From: Chitinophaga sp. E66
Lineage (GTDB): Bacteria > Bacteroidota > Bacteroidia > Chitinophagales > Chitinophagaceae
Direction of reading: 5' to 3'
Assembly: GCA_019285755.1 (NCBI GenBank)
Contig: CP079103.1
Span: 744,001-808,000, forward strand
Length of the DNA: 64,000 nt
The translations under genes and the position numbers were made by a program. Shown in pieces: positions 63,731 through 64,000 of this stretch (the first letter of the stretch is position 1; every line of letters starts with the position of its first letter). The notes under the pieces are model-generated. The model was not told the DNA's origin. It saw only the letters and a program-made list of their open reading frames with translations, and did not search any database.

Positions 63731-63738
63731 TACCTTTG
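63731..63738 (+). promoter_or_regulatory. -7 promoter element of the micro-ORF unit
   Basis: TACCTTTG, full match to TAnnTTTG; start expected near 63743, 20 bases before the micro-ORF. No -33 TTG at the usual distance. Confidence 0.5.
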
Positions 63739-63762
63739 TATCATCATCAAAATGCGCCATTT

Positions 63763-63831
63763 ATGAAGATCATTAAAAGCATATTCCGGTTTATCGGATC
63801 GCTTTTCACCAAGAAAAATTGTTGTAAGTAA
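63763..63831 (+). CDS. Candidate 22-residue microprotein with C-terminal Cys-Cys
   Basis: ATG 63763 to TAA 63829-63831. It begins MKIIKSIFRFIGSLFTKK and ends NCCK: a Lys/Phe/Ile amphipathic helix followed by two adjacent Cys. It follows a consensus -7 element and sits 10 bases before a His/Met-rich secreted protein gene, so it may be translated first in a copper operon. Not recognised. Short length makes chance possible. Confidence 0.45.
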   Translation: MKIIKSIFRFIGSLFTKKNCCK

Positions 63832-63841
63832 AACCTGACGC

Positions 63842-64000
63842 ATGAAACGATTAGCAGCACTGGCTTTTTGACAGCCATTACCATATCCGTATCCGCACAG
63901 CACGAGCATCACCAGATGCCGGCGAAGAAAGACACCGTCCCCGCAAAAGACCCGCACGCCGGGCATAACATGCAGGATATGAAACCGGATACCGCGCACC
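63842..64000 (+). CDS. Secreted His/Met-rich protein, N-terminus (continues past the window; frame break)
   Basis: Signal peptide (MKRLAALAFLTAITISVSAQ after adding one T near 63872), then a metal-binding-like stretch: HEHHQMPAKKDT and PHAGHNMQDMKPDT. Such starts occur in Bacteroidota copper proteins (multicopper oxidases, CopB-like). The rest lies outside the window, so the family is open. Confidence 0.6.

Overview
The window is from a Bacteroidota chromosome, most likely a member of the Chitinophagaceae close to Chitinophaga. Evidence: a SusC/SusD pair, type IX secretion (T9SS) features (a sorting domain and SprE/PorW), Bacteroidota-type promoters (TTG, 19-20 nt, TAnnTTTG), LytTR two-component signalling, a putative Porin_10 protein, HYC_CC_PP and DUF4407 proteins, and a fused CcoN-CcoO cbb3 oxidase. 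G+C is moderate. No rRNA, tRNA, CRISPR array, insertion sequence or prophage was recognised.

An important caveat is that most long genes are broken by one or two missing bases, usually inside G or C runs. Essential genes (rpsA, pyrG, yidC, cmk, ispH) are hit as often as accessory ones, and restoring one base restores the family sequence. I treat these as sequencing or assembly errors. Such genes are given as single CDSs spanning the breaks; they are not called pseudogenes.

Layout. 1-3.7 kb: surface or secreted fibre-like proteins and a T9SS cargo protein. 3.8-7.8 kb: cmk, a promoter-terminator unit without a clear gene, and a TPR histidine kinase with its LytTR regulator. 7.8-12.2 kb: a candidate small RNA, ispH, a hybrid histidine kinase and a rhomboid protease. 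12.4-15 kb: rpsA and a repeat-rich spacer. 15-23 kb: SusC/SusD, two small paralogous membrane proteins and a siderophore-type TonB receptor. 23-27.7 kb: a HAD phosphatase, then a sulfite-reduction operon (sulfite reductase, uroporphyrinogen methyltransferase, siroheme synthase) preceded by a short Cys-containing leader ORF and a terminator-like hairpin. 27.8-33.2 kb: thioesterase, pyrG, yidC, M28 peptidase. 33.4-34.7 kb: a Panacea-type toxin-antitoxin cassette. 34.7-42.6 kb: PBP1A, SprE, bactofilin, AtpZ, SprT-like. 43.4-46 kb: OsmC, DUF4407 and a second toxin-antitoxin pair. 46-50.4 kb: sucC, purine nucleoside phosphorylase, porin. 50.4-52.9 kb: a metal (probably copper) cluster ending in an AraC-type regulator with an N-terminal CxxC domain. 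52.9-63.6 kb: hemN and a complete cbb3 oxidase and assembly locus on the minus strand. The right edge holds a 22-residue micro-ORF and the start of a His/Met-rich secreted protein.

The last 13 kb form one theme: copper handling, haem synthesis without oxygen and high-affinity cbb3 respiration, with Fnr-like palindromes upstream of two of the operons. The sulfite block makes siroheme and the enzyme that uses it, and its leader looks built for cysteine-responsive attenuation. That leader and the Panacea cassette are the most promising leads.
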